Assembly: GCA_900547765.1 (NCBI GenBank)
Contig: URIA01000042.1
Coordinates: forward strand, 1 to 20,423
Direction: 5' to 3'
From: an uncultured Collinsella sp.
GTDB taxonomy: Bacteria > Actinomycetota > Coriobacteriia > Coriobacteriales > Coriobacteriaceae
DNA length: 20,423 nt
Positions 7,246-15,426 of this stretch are shown one piece after another. How positions within the stretch are numbered: position 1 is the first letter of the stretch; every line of letters starts with the position of its first letter. The position numbers and the translations under genes were made by a program. The notes under the pieces are model-generated. The model did not search any database, was not told where the DNA came from, and saw nothing but the letters and a program-made list of their open reading frames with translations.

Positions 7246-8265
7246 ATGAGTAACGTTCGCGTTTGTGTAGACGTTGTGGGCGGAGACGAGAAACCTCAGG
7301 TTGTTCTTGATGGTATCGAGGCTGCGCTTGCCGCCGATCCCGGTATCGAGGTCTTGGCAGCTGGTCCCGCCGAAATCGTCAATCCCTTTGCAGCTTCCCA
7401 TGCACGTGTTGAGGCCCTTGAGGCGCCTGACGTTATCGCCATGGATGACGATCCCATTCGCGCCGTGATGACCAAGCGTAAGTCGTCGATCGTGCTTTCT
7501 TGCCGCGCCATTAAGAAGGGCAACGCGGATGCGTTCTTCTCCGCCGGCTCCACCGGTGCCATGACCGCCGCCGCCACCGCCTATGTGACGCCGTTTAGGT
7601 ATCAGGCCGAAGGCAAGAAGCAGCCGGTGCGCCCCTGTCTGACCAATGCGCTGCCCAATCGCGCCGGCGGTCTGACGGTGCTGTGCGACATGGGTGCCAA
7701 CCCCGATGTGGAGGTCGATGACATGGTGCGTTTTGCCCAGATGGGTAGCGCCTATGCCCGCGTCGTCCTGGGCATCGAGCATCCTCGCGTGGGCCTGCTT
7801 GCCAACGGCACCGAGGATGAGAAGGGCTCCAACTTTACCAAGGCCTGCTTCCCGGCTATGAAGACCGCCGTTCCCGGCTTTGTTGGTAACTGCGAGGGAA
7901 CGGACATCACCTCAGGTAACTTCGATGTCGTTGTTGCCGACGGCATGTCGGGTAATATCGCTCTCAAGGCTACCGAGGGCGCTGCCAAGTTTTTGCTGCA
8001 GGAGCTCAAGGGCGTCTTTATGTCATCGCTCGGCACCAAGATCGCCGCGCTGCTCATTAAAAAGCAGATGCGCGAGATTAAAGCCAAGCTTTCGGGTGAC
8101 GCCAAGGGCGGCGCGATTCTTTTGGGCCTGCGCGGCGTGGTCCTGATCGGCCATGGTGCCACTTCGGTCGAGGCTGTCAAAAACGGTACGCTCGCGGCGG
8201 CCGAAGCCGTGCGCGCCGGGCTGGTCGAGAATGTCGCCAACTCCATGGACGGTATCGTTTTTTAA
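7246..8265 (+). CDS. plsX: Phosphate acyltransferase PlsX
   Basis: A 339-residue peripheral membrane enzyme that interconverts acyl-ACP and acyl phosphate for PlsY, the first step of phosphatidic acid synthesis. The family pattern is visible: VCVDVVGGDEKP near the start (usually DAMGGD..P), SAGSTGAMTA (about 99-108), GLLANGTEDEKGS, and DVVVADGMSGNIALK (about 226-240). ATG 7246 is preferred over ATG 7240 because AAGGAG (7233-7238) is 7 nt from 7246 but only 1 nt from 7240. FabD and FabG, which lie between plsX and acpP in Bacillus, are absent. With fakA and acpP nearby, the window encodes a set for activating both endogenous and exogenous acyl chains. Confidence 0.94.
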   Translation: MSNVRVCVDVVGGDEKPQVVLDGIEAALAADPGIEVLAAGPAEIVNPFAASHARVEALEAPDVIAMDDDPIRAVMTKRKSSIVLSCRAIKKGNADAFFSAGSTGAMTAAATAYVTPFRYQAEGKKQPVRPCLTNALPNRAGGLTVLCDMGANPDVEVDDMVRFAQMGSAYARVVLGIEHPRVGLLANGTEDEKGSNFTKACFPAMKTAVPGFVGNCEGTDITSGNFDVVVADGMSGNIALKATEGAAKFLLQELKGVFMSSLGTKIAALLIKKQMREIKAKLSGDAKGGAILLGLRGVVLIGHGATSVEAVKNGTLAAAEAVRAGLVENVANSMDGIVF

Positions 8266-8312
8266 CAGCGAGTTAGAGCGCTGTTATGTGCTTCGCGGTG
8301 CACGTCGTGGGG

Positions 8313-8318
8313 TAGAAT
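8313..8318 (+). promoter_or_regulatory. Possible -10 element upstream of acpP
   Basis: TAGAAT, preceded by GGGG, lies 72 bp before the acpP start, upstream of the large palindrome at 8332-8353. No convincing -35 is seen at standard spacing. Confidence 0.35.
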
Positions 8319-8331
8319 CAGAACCGTGTCT

Positions 8332-8360
8332 TGGTACCGCCCGGGCGGTACCATTCTTTT
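8332..8360 (+). terminator. Perfect 22-bp palindrome with T-rich tail between plsX and acpP
   Basis: GGTACCGCCC (8333-8342) is followed immediately by its exact reverse complement (8343-8352), with one more T-A pair outside (8332/8353). The RNA would fold into a GC-rich hairpin with a CCGG tetraloop, followed by ATTCTTTT. This fits an intrinsic terminator ending plsX transcripts. As a perfect dyad it could also be an operator, and its place after the TAGAAT element would put it in the acpP leader. Confidence 0.75.
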
Positions 8361-8389
8361 GGTATTCATGCACTATGAGAGGAAGCGCT

Positions 8390-8632
8390 ATGGACCGCTC
8401 CGAAATCTTCGACAAGATCGCCGAGGTCGCTGCTGACGTTCTGGGCGTCGATGTTGCCGAAATTAGCGAGGAGACCACCTTTGACGACCTCGATGCCAAT
8501 TCGCTCGAGCGTCTGCAGCTGGTTACGGCCATCGAGGACGAGTTCAACCTCGAGATCGATGACGAGACCCTGCTCTCGCTCAACTCTGTCGCCGACGCCG
8601 TCGACGCGATCGAAAACGCCAGGGAGGCCTAG
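8390..8632 (+). CDS. acpP: Acyl carrier protein
   Basis: An 80-residue acidic four-helix carrier protein. The phosphopantetheine attachment serine is Ser38 in DANSLERLQLV. The residue before it is Asn instead of the common Asp (DSL). The second half, EDEFNLEIDDETLLSLNSVADAV, is typical of fatty-acid ACPs. ATG 8390 follows an AGAGGA site (8378-8383); an in-frame ATG at 8375 overlaps that site and is rejected. It lies 3 bp before rnc, whose ribosome-binding site is inside acpP, as in many bacteria where acpP-rnc-smc are linked. It supplies acyl-ACP to PlsX. Confidence 0.95.
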   Translation: MDRSEIFDKIAEVAADVLGVDVAEISEETTFDDLDANSLERLQLVTAIEDEFNLEIDDETLLSLNSVADAVDAIENAREA

Positions 8633-8635
8633 GTC

Positions 8636-9361
8636 TTGGCTTTGTCTGAACGACTTGCGCGTGCCCAGGAAATCTTGGGCCACGAGTTCAATAATAAGGT
8701 GCTGCTGCGCGCGGCGCTTACGCATCCCTCGGCAGTCGAGGGCCAGCCGGTTTCTGCCAGCTATGAGCGCCTTGAGTTCTTGGGCGATTCCATTTTGGGC
8801 GCTGTGGTCGCACGCTCCCTGTTTGAGTCCTATCCGGAGTTTGACGAGGGCAAGCTCACGCGCTTGAAGGTGTCGCTTGTCTCGGGCGCTACGCTGTCCG
8901 AGGTTTCTCACGAGCTGGGCATCGACGACATCATCATCTTTGGTGCCTCCGAGACCGGTACCGGTGCGCGCGGCCTGCATTCGGCGCTCGAGAACGTCTA
9001 CGAGTCGCTCGTGGGCGCACTGTACCTGGATGCCGGCTGGGATGCCGCAGCTGAGTTTATCCATCGTACGCTTAAGCCGCATTTGGCTTCCGAGCGTGCC
9101 GAGCATCCTGCAAACCCCAAGTCGTTTTTGCAGGAGTGCGTGCAAGCCGACGGTCACGAGCCCCCGGCGTACAAGCTCGTTGGCTCTGAGGGCCCGGCAC
9201 ATGCGCCCACCTTTACCGCCGTGGTTTTGATCGATGGTATTCGTCAGGGTCGCGGCTCCGGCTCCTCAAAGAAAGAAGCCGAGGGAGCCGCCGCGCTCGA
9301 AGCGCTCGACCGCATGGGTTACACCACCAACGGCGTGATTCTGAACAAGAAGCACGTGTAA
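8636..9361 (+). CDS. rnc: Ribonuclease III
   Basis: A 241-residue double-strand-specific endoribonuclease for rRNA and mRNA processing. The N-terminal catalytic domain shows LTHPSAV and the signature ERLEFLGDS (44-52), with Glu47 and Asp51 as metal ligands, then ENVYESLVGALYLD, where Glu123 is conserved. The residue aligned with the third ligand (Asp114 in E. coli) is Asn120. The C-terminal dsRNA-binding domain (about 160-230) carries KSFLQE and the basic GSGSSKKEAEGAAA. A TTG start at 8636 is chosen because AGGGAGG (8621-8627) inside acpP lies 8 nt before it. Followed by smc after 10 bp. Confidence 0.95.
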   Translation: MALSERLARAQEILGHEFNNKVLLRAALTHPSAVEGQPVSASYERLEFLGDSILGAVVARSLFESYPEFDEGKLTRLKVSLVSGATLSEVSHELGIDDIIIFGASETGTGARGLHSALENVYESLVGALYLDAGWDAAAEFIHRTLKPHLASERAEHPANPKSFLQECVQADGHEPPAYKLVGSEGPAHAPTFTAVVLIDGIRQGRGSGSSKKEAEGAAALEALDRMGYTTNGVILNKKHV

Positions 9362-9371
9362 GCGAGGAACC

Positions 9372-12300
9372 GTGTATCTCAAGTCCCTCATGCTCAAAGG
9401 GTTCAAGTCGTTTGCCGACCGCGCCCATATGACGTTTGAGCCGGGCCTGACCGTCATCGTCGGTCCCAACGGCTCGGGAAAATCGAACATCTCTGACTCG
9501 ATTCTGTGGGTCCTGGGCGAGCAGAGCGCCAAGCAGCTGCGCGGCCAGGCCATGGAGGACGTCATCTTCTCGGGCTCGTCAGCGCGCAAGCCGGTGGGTG
9601 TCGCTGAGGTTACGCTGGTGCTCGATAACTCGGACCATATGCTGCCCGTCGACTTTGACGAGGTCGCTATCACCCGTCGTATGTATCGCTCGGGCGAAAG
9701 CGAGTACCTCATCAACTCGAGCCCGTGCCGCCTGATGGACATTCAGGACATCCTGCACGATTCGGGCCTGGGCAAGGATACGCATTCCATCATCAGCCAG
9801 GGCAAGCTCGACGCCATTTTGCAGAGCCGCCCCGAGGAGCGCCGCGCCCTGATCGAGGAGGCTGCCGGCATCTCCAAGCACAAGCGCCGCAAGGAGCGTG
9901 CGCTCAAAAAGATTAAATCGATGGACGAGCACCTGACCCGTGCCCGCGACATCAATAAGGAGATCGCCCGTCAGCTGCGGCCGCTGGAGCGTCAGGTCGA
10001 TCGTGCGCGCAAGTACAAAGAGCTGTCCTCGCGCGCGAACGAGCTTACGCAGATGCTGGCCGTCGACGAGCTCCGTTCGCTGCAGTCGCAGTGGAACGAC
10101 CTGGAGAGCCGCTCCAAGGAGGGCGCTGCCGAGCTTGAGCTTGCGCAGTACCGCCTGGGCGAAAAGGAGCGCGAGCTCGAGAAGCTCCAGGTCATGCTCG
10201 AGGAAAAGGGCCTTTTTGTGGGCGACCTGGGCGAGCAGCGCCGCCATATGCAAGACGTGGTCGGCCGCATTAACTCCGATATGCGCCTGCTCGAGGAAAA
10301 AGGCCACAACATGGTGTCGCGCCTGTCCGACATGCGCGGGCAGATTTCGAGCTCCGAACATCAGCGTCGTCGCGTGGTCGAGGAGCTCGAGGATGCGCGT
10401 GCCCAGCTTGAGGAAGTTACCGGTGCGCACATGCAGGCCCAGGACGACGTTGACGCCGCCGGTCCTGCCGCCGCCCAGCTCCACGAGCGTCGCGTTGCGC
10501 TCGACAATCAGATTTCGCAGCTCACGCGCGAGCAGCGCGATGTGCAGCGTGCGGCCGATAACGCCGCGCTCGAGCTCGCCAAGGTGAAGGACTCGCTGAG
10601 CAACGCCGAGGTCGAGGACAACATGTACGCCTCGCGCCTGGAGCAGATTGACGAGCAGCTCGAGGAGGTCACGGCCTCACTCGAGAGCCGTCGCGACCGC
10701 GCTGAGGAGCTTGAAGGCGCTCTTGAGGAAGCGCGCCAGGCCCAGGCCGATGCGCGTGAGGCCACCGAGGTCGCCCGTGCAGCCCTGAAGGACTTGCGTA
10801 ATCGTGAGAGTGAGGCGCGCAACAAGCTGTCCGAGGTGCGCTCGGAGCTTGCCAGCCAAAAGAAACTCGATGCCCGCATGGCCGACAGCTCGCCGCTCGT
10901 GAGCCGTCTGGTGGGTACGCTGGGCGACGATGTCTTGGGTCGTCTGGGCGACGTGCTGGAGGCCCCGCGCGAGCTTGAGGGCCTGGTTGAGCAATTGCTC
11001 GCCGGCGATATCGATGCGCTGCTGTTTGATGACGCCGCCACGCTTGAGCGTGCCGGTCGTGCGGCTCTGGACCAAAAGAAGGCCTCGGGCGAGGCGCTGC
11101 TGGTGGCGCGCGGCGTGAGCAGCTCTACCGCCGCTGAGGGCGCTGCCGGTACCCGTCTGGTTGATCGTCTGTCCGTACGCGCAGGCTACGGTCCCGTCGT
11201 CGAGGCGTTGCTCGGCGGCTATTACGTCGTGGACGATCTTGCTGCCGCGCTGTCGGCGCCGGTCGTTGACGGCGTGACTTACGTGACTCCCGATGGCGCT
11301 CGCGTAAGCTGCGGCGGCCTGGTGCGCGTGGGCCTCGATGCCGGCGAGGCCTCGGGTGCTCTGGAGCGCAAGCGCCGTATCCGCGAGCTGGAGGGGCTTG
11401 AGCCCGATTTGGCCGCTGTGTTTGAACATGTGTCAGGCCAGGTCGTTGAGGCCAATGCGGCCGTTGAGGAAGCGCGTGCCGCTGAGGGCGATGCCGCCGG
11501 CGAGATCGCCCGTCTTGAGGGCGAGCGCCGCTCGCTGCTCTCCGAGATCGGCCGCTTGGAGCAAAGCGCCAACAATGCCGAGGTCGAGCGCGTGCGCATC
11601 TCCAAGCGCCGCGAGCAGGCCTCCGAAGCCGTTCGCGCTGCGCGCCCGCGCGTTGACGAGCTCACCCGTTCGCGTGACGAGGCTCGCGCGCAGGCAAGCA
11701 ATCTGGGGTTGCAGATTGCCGAGGCCAACGACGAACTCGACCGCGTTCGCCGTGACGATTCCGAGGCTGCCGGCAAGCTCGCCGACGCCAAGGTTCGCCT
11801 AGCCCAGACGAGCGAACGCCTGCGTTCGCTGAAGGGCCGCGTGCCCGATCTGGAGCATCGTCTTGAGGGCATCGACCGCCGTATCCGCGGAACACGCCAG
11901 GCCTCGCGCTCGCTCGAATTGCTGCGCCTGCGCGTCGATCCCATGCACGAACGCTATTCGGCCCTGCTGGAGCGCGCGTCGGATTGGGCCTCGCGTCTGC
12001 GTGACCAGGCTTCGCTCGAGGAGGCTGACTCGGCCTCGCTTAAGAAGACCATTGAGGACGCCAAGGCCGAGGTCTCCCGCGCCAAGGAGCGGGTCGATGC
12101 CGCCACCGCGACGCAAAACGAGTTCAAGGTCGCTCGCGGCAAGCTTGAGGTGCAGGTAGAGGCGGCTATCAAGGCCATTACCGCCGATGGCACCACGGTG
12201 CTCGAGGAGGCGCTCATGCTTCCTGCGCCCACCGACCGTGACGCTGCCGAGCGTGAGCTCAACCAGCTCGTGCGCCAGATCAACAACCTGGGCCCTGTGA

Positions 12301-12908
12301 ACCAGGTTGCCATGGAGGAGTACGAGCAGCTCAAGCGCCGCGTCGATTACATCGAGGAGCAGCTGGCCGATCTGGAGAGCGCGCGCAAGGCGCTCACCAA
12401 GATCACCGTGGCCATTGACCGTAAGATGCGCAAGGCCTTCCTGGTGACCTTCGAGAAGGTCGATGCGAACTTCCGCGAGATCTTCGCCATGCTGTTTCCG
12501 GGTGGCCAGGCACATCTGGAGATGACCGACCCTGAGCATCCGGCCGAGACGGGCATCGAGGTCGTGGCGCAGCCGCGTGGCAAGCGCATCACCAAGATGA
12601 TGCTCATGTCGGGCGGCGAGAAGAGCCTGACGGCGCTCGCCTTGCTCTTTGCTGTCTATCGCACGCGTACGGTGCCGTTCTATGTGCTGGACGAGGTCGA
12701 GGCGGCGCTCGATGACGCCAACCTGTCCAAGCTCATCGGCGCACTCGACGTGTTGCGTTCCGATACGCAGCTCTTGGTTATCTCGCATCAGCGCCGTACT
12801 ATGGAGGACGCTGACGTCCTCTACGGCGTCTCGATGCAAGCCGACGGCGTCAGTCGCGTCGTCTCGCAAAAACTCGATCGCGAAACCGGAAAGGTCGTGA
12901 ATGCATAA
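9372..12908 (+). CDS. smc: Chromosome segregation ATPase Smc
   Basis: A 1178-residue SMC protein, the expected length. The ATPase head is split between the ends: Walker A GPNGSGKSN at 31-39, and the C-terminal signature LMSGGEKSLTALAL (about 1076-1089) with Walker B FYVLDEVEAALDD (about 1103). Between them are two long Glu/Arg/Ala-rich coiled coils (about 165-500 and 655-1000) separated by a hinge (about 505-650) rich in Gly and hydrophobics. It would dimerise at the hinge and act with ScpA/ScpB, which are not in this window. The GTG start at 9372 gives the typical MYLKSLMLKGFKSFAD opening; AGGAA (9365-9369) is rather close. The stop overlaps the ftsY start by 1 bp (TAATG). Confidence 0.97.
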   Translation: MYLKSLMLKGFKSFADRAHMTFEPGLTVIVGPNGSGKSNISDSILWVLGEQSAKQLRGQAMEDVIFSGSSARKPVGVAEVTLVLDNSDHMLPVDFDEVAITRRMYRSGESEYLINSSPCRLMDIQDILHDSGLGKDTHSIISQGKLDAILQSRPEERRALIEEAAGISKHKRRKERALKKIKSMDEHLTRARDINKEIARQLRPLERQVDRARKYKELSSRANELTQMLAVDELRSLQSQWNDLESRSKEGAAELELAQYRLGEKERELEKLQVMLEEKGLFVGDLGEQRRHMQDVVGRINSDMRLLEEKGHNMVSRLSDMRGQISSSEHQRRRVVEELEDARAQLEEVTGAHMQAQDDVDAAGPAAAQLHERRVALDNQISQLTREQRDVQRAADNAALELAKVKDSLSNAEVEDNMYASRLEQIDEQLEEVTASLESRRDRAEELEGALEEARQAQADAREATEVARAALKDLRNRESEARNKLSEVRSELASQKKLDARMADSSPLVSRLVGTLGDDVLGRLGDVLEAPRELEGLVEQLLAGDIDALLFDDAATLERAGRAALDQKKASGEALLVARGVSSSTAAEGAAGTRLVDRLSVRAGYGPVVEALLGGYYVVDDLAAALSAPVVDGVTYVTPDGARVSCGGLVRVGLDAGEASGALERKRRIRELEGLEPDLAAVFEHVSGQVVEANAAVEEARAAEGDAAGEIARLEGERRSLLSEIGRLEQSANNAEVERVRISKRREQASEAVRAARPRVDELTRSRDEARAQASNLGLQIAEANDELDRVRRDDSEAAGKLADAKVRLAQTSERLRSLKGRVPDLEHRLEGIDRRIRGTRQASRSLELLRLRVDPMHERYSALLERASDWASRLRDQASLEEADSASLKKTIEDAKAEVSRAKERVDAATATQNEFKVARGKLEVQVEAAIKAITADGTTVLEEALMLPAPTDRDAAERELNQLVRQINNLGPVNQVAMEEYEQLKRRVDYIEEQLADLESARKALTKITVAIDRKMRKAFLVTFEKVDANFREIFAMLFPGGQAHLEMTDPEHPAETGIEVVAQPRGKRITKMMLMSGGEKSLTALALLFAVYRTRTVPFYVLDEVEAALDDANLSKLIGALDVLRSDTQLLVISHQRRTMEDADVLYGVSMQADGVSRVVSQKLDRETGKVVNA

Positions 12909-13825
12909 TGGGATTCTTCGATGCTCTCTCGCGCGGACTTGAGCGCAGCCGCGAGGCCCTCAACGAGGTCTTCTACTTTGGCGGCGAGGTCGACGAGGAT
13001 TTTTGGGAGGACCTAGAGGACACCCTCGTCATGGGTGACATGGGTGCCGAGGTCGCGATCCAGGTGTCCGATGACCTGCGCGATGCCGCGGCCAAGAAGA
13101 ACCTTAAGACCGCCCCGCAGCTCCGTCGCGCCCTGGCCGAGCAGCTCGAGCAGCATTTTGTGCCCGTCGAGCGCGATCCGTTCGCCGACACGCCGAGTTG
13201 CGTGCTGTTTGTGGGCATTAACGGTGCCGGCAAGACCACGACGGTCGGCAAGATCGCGAGCGCCATGTCTGCCCGCGGCAAGAACGTCGTGATCGGCTCA
13301 GCCGACACCTTCCGCGCCGCCGCCATTGAGCAGCTCGATGTGTGGGGCCAGCGCGCCGGCGTTCCCGTCATCAAGCGCGACCGCGGCTCCGACCCGGCGA
13401 GCGTTTGCTACGACGTGCTCGACGAGGCCGACAAGCGCGGCAGCGACCTGGTGCTGATCGACACCGCCGGTCGTCTGCACACGAGCCCCGAGCTCATGCG
13501 CGAGCTTGCCAAGGTGGTCAACGTGACGCGTAAGCGCGCCGCCAATATGGCCGCCGGCCCCATGCCCGTCTCGGTCGTCCTCGTAATCGATGCCGCAACA
13601 GGCCAAAACGGCCTGAACCAGGCGCTCGAGTTTAACGAGGCGCTGGGCCTGGACGGTATTATCATGACAAAGCTCGACGGCACGGCAAAGGGCGGTATCG
13701 CCATGGCCGTGGCCGAGAAGCTCAAGCTTCCCATCCTGCGCATCGGCGTGGGCGAGCAGGTCGATGACCTGCAGGAGTTTAATGCCAAAGATTTCTGCCG
13801 CGCCCTGGTGGGCGAGTCCAATTAA
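12908..13825 (+). CDS. ftsY: Signal recognition particle receptor FtsY
   Basis: A 305-residue SRP GTPase, receptor for Ffh-bound nascent chains at the membrane. It is nearly a bare NG domain: the acidic A domain of enterobacterial FtsY is missing and only a short amphipathic N-terminus (MGFFDALSRGLERSREALNEVF, split as MGFFDALSRGL and ERSREALNEVF) precedes the N domain. GTPase motifs are G1 GINGAGKTTT (about 103-112), DTFRAAAIEQL, DTAGRLHT (about 184), TKLDGTAKGG (about 254-263) and the FtsY-typical GVGEQVDDLQEF. ATG 12908 overlaps the smc stop by one base and has only a distant GGAAAGG, so it is likely coupled to smc. Conserved smc-ftsY-ffh order. Confidence 0.97.
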   Translation: MGFFDALSRGLERSREALNEVFYFGGEVDEDFWEDLEDTLVMGDMGAEVAIQVSDDLRDAAAKKNLKTAPQLRRALAEQLEQHFVPVERDPFADTPSCVLFVGINGAGKTTTVGKIASAMSARGKNVVIGSADTFRAAAIEQLDVWGQRAGVPVIKRDRGSDPASVCYDVLDEADKRGSDLVLIDTAGRLHTSPELMRELAKVVNVTRKRAANMAAGPMPVSVVLVIDAATGQNGLNQALEFNEALGLDGIIMTKLDGTAKGGIAMAVAEKLKLPILRIGVGEQVDDLQEFNAKDFCRALVGESN

Positions 13826-13835
13826 GGAGTGACTA

Positions 13836-15311
13836 GTGTTTGATTCCCTGAGCGATCGCCTCAACGACACATTTGACCGCCTGCGCGGCAAGGGCAAGCT
13901 GACCGAGGCCGATATCACCTCGGCCATGCGCGACATTCGCATGGCGCTGCTCGAGGCCGACGTCAACTTCAAGGTCGTCAAGGAGTTCGTCGCCAAGACC
14001 AAGGAGCGCTGCATGACCGCCGAGGTCATGGAGTCGCTGTCGCCGGCGCAAAACGTCGTCAAGATCGTGCTCGACGAGCTCACCGAGATGCTCGGCTCCA
14101 CCGAGAGCAAGCTCGTCTTTAGTAACCGCATTCCCAATGTCATCATGCTCGTGGGCCTGCAGGGCTCCGGTAAGACCACGGCGGCCGTAAAGCTGGCTTA
14201 CCTGCTCAAGAAGCAGGGCCGCTCGCCGCTGCTCGCCGCGTGCGACGTCTATCGTCCCGCCGCTGCCGACCAGCTGGCCACGCTCGGTGGCGAGATCGGC
14301 GTGCCGGTCTTCCGCGGTGACGGCGCGCACCCGGTTGACATTGCCAAGGGTGCCATCCAGGAGGCCGTCGACCACCTGCGCGATGTGGTCATCGTCGATA
14401 CCGCCGGTCGTCTGCAGATTGATGAGCAGATGATGCAGGAGGCCGTGGACATCAAGAAGGCCGTCAAGCCCGATCAGGTGCTGATGGTCGTCGATGCCAT
14501 GACCGGCCAGGATATCGTCAACGTCGTCTCGACCTTCGCCGAGCGCACCGACTTTGACGGCGTGATCATCTCCAAGCTCGACGGCGACGCCCGTGGCGGC
14601 GGCGCGCTTTCCGTGCGCCAGGTGACCGGCAAGCCCATCAAGTTCGTGAGCATGGGCGAGAAGCCCGATTCGCTGGAGCCGTTCTACCCCGACCGCATGG
14701 CCAAGCGCATCTTGGGCATGGGTGATGTTGTCGGCATTATCGAGAAGGCCCAGGAGGCCGCCGATGCCGAGCAGCTCGAGGCCGCCGAGCGCATGCTGCG
14801 CGAGGGCTTTACCATGAACGACATGCTCGACCAGATGAAGGCCGTCAAGAAGATGGGCGGCATGAAGGGCATTCTGGGCATGCTCCCCGGTGGCCAGCGT
14901 GCGCTCAACCAGATGGGTGGCAACCTGGACGAAGGCATCTTCGACAAGAACGAGGCCATCATCATGTCGATGACCAAGGAGGAGCGCCTTCGTCCCTCCA
15001 TCATCAACGGTCAGCGTCGCGCCCGCATCGCCAAGGGCGCCGGCGTGACCCCCACTGAGGTCAATAGCCTTATGAAGCAGTGGGGCGAGATGAATAAGAT
15101 GATGGGCCGCATGCGCTCGATGGCCAATCAGGCGCAGGCCGGCGGCAAGAAGGGCAAGAAGGGTAAGAAGGGCAAAAAGATGCGCATGCCCAATATTCCC
15201 GGTCTGGATGCCATGGGCCTGGGCGGCATGGGCGGACTTGGGACGCGCGGTCCTAAGTCCGATATGGATCTGCTGCGCCAGATGGAAGCGCAGATGCGCA
15301 ATAAGAAGTAA
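13836..15311 (+). CDS. ffh: Signal recognition particle protein Ffh (SRP54)
   Basis: A 491-residue SRP GTPase that binds 4.5S RNA and signal sequences. The NG domain shows GLQGSGKTT (about 107-115), DTAGRLQIDE (about 188) and SKLDGDARGG (about 246). The Met-rich M domain (about 300-435) includes KKMGGMKGILGMLPG and the RNA-binding ARIAKGAGV segment. The end is unusual: after the M domain come four Lys-Lys-Gly units (about 437-448) encoded by a near-perfect 9-bp DNA repeat, then a Gly/Met-rich tail. GTG 13836 has AAGGAG (13824-13829) 6 nt before it and follows ftsY by 10 bp. rpsP-rimM-trmD, which often follow ffh, do not; a strong hairpin closes the block. Confidence 0.97.
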   Translation: MFDSLSDRLNDTFDRLRGKGKLTEADITSAMRDIRMALLEADVNFKVVKEFVAKTKERCMTAEVMESLSPAQNVVKIVLDELTEMLGSTESKLVFSNRIPNVIMLVGLQGSGKTTAAVKLAYLLKKQGRSPLLAACDVYRPAAADQLATLGGEIGVPVFRGDGAHPVDIAKGAIQEAVDHLRDVVIVDTAGRLQIDEQMMQEAVDIKKAVKPDQVLMVVDAMTGQDIVNVVSTFAERTDFDGVIISKLDGDARGGGALSVRQVTGKPIKFVSMGEKPDSLEPFYPDRMAKRILGMGDVVGIIEKAQEAADAEQLEAAERMLREGFTMNDMLDQMKAVKKMGGMKGILGMLPGGQRALNQMGGNLDEGIFDKNEAIIMSMTKEERLRPSIINGQRRARIAKGAGVTPTEVNSLMKQWGEMNKMMGRMRSMANQAQAGGKKGKKGKKGKKMRMPNIPGLDAMGLGGMGGLGTRGPKSDMDLLRQMEAQMRNKK

Positions 15312-15333
15312 CGACTGGTAGAGTCGTGTATGG

Positions 15334-15369
15334 CGAAGGCCGCCTGGATGGTATTCCAGGCGGCCTTCG
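15334..15369. terminator. 15-bp perfect hairpin between convergent ffh and the DUF134-NifX gene
   Basis: CGAAGGCCGCCTGGA (15334-15348) pairs perfectly with TCCAGGCGGCCTTCG (15355-15369) around a 6-nt loop. No T run follows on either strand, so it is not a textbook rho-independent terminator. Its position between two convergent genes suggests a bidirectional terminator or transcript-stabilising hairpin. A small 6-bp hairpin (15310-15326) precedes it. The remaining 15370-15426 holds nothing recognisable. Confidence 0.65.
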
Positions 15370-15426
15370 TCGTTGGTGCGTTATATGTTGTGTGAGCAGA
15401 CGCGTGATGGCATCGATTGCCTGCTG

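Noticed and set aside
8325..8360. T-box-like string (GGTACCGC) upstream of acpP
   Set aside because: No stem I, specifier loop or antiterminator is present and acpP is not a T-box target; a simple dyad/terminator explains it.
11799..12869. 356-codon open frame on the minus strand inside smc
   Set aside because: Shadow of the Smc C-terminal coiled coil and head; composition is an antisense artefact.
15139..15182. Short tandem repeat considered as CRISPR or intergenic repeat
   Set aside because: It is in frame within ffh, encodes Lys-Lys-Gly units and has no spacers.
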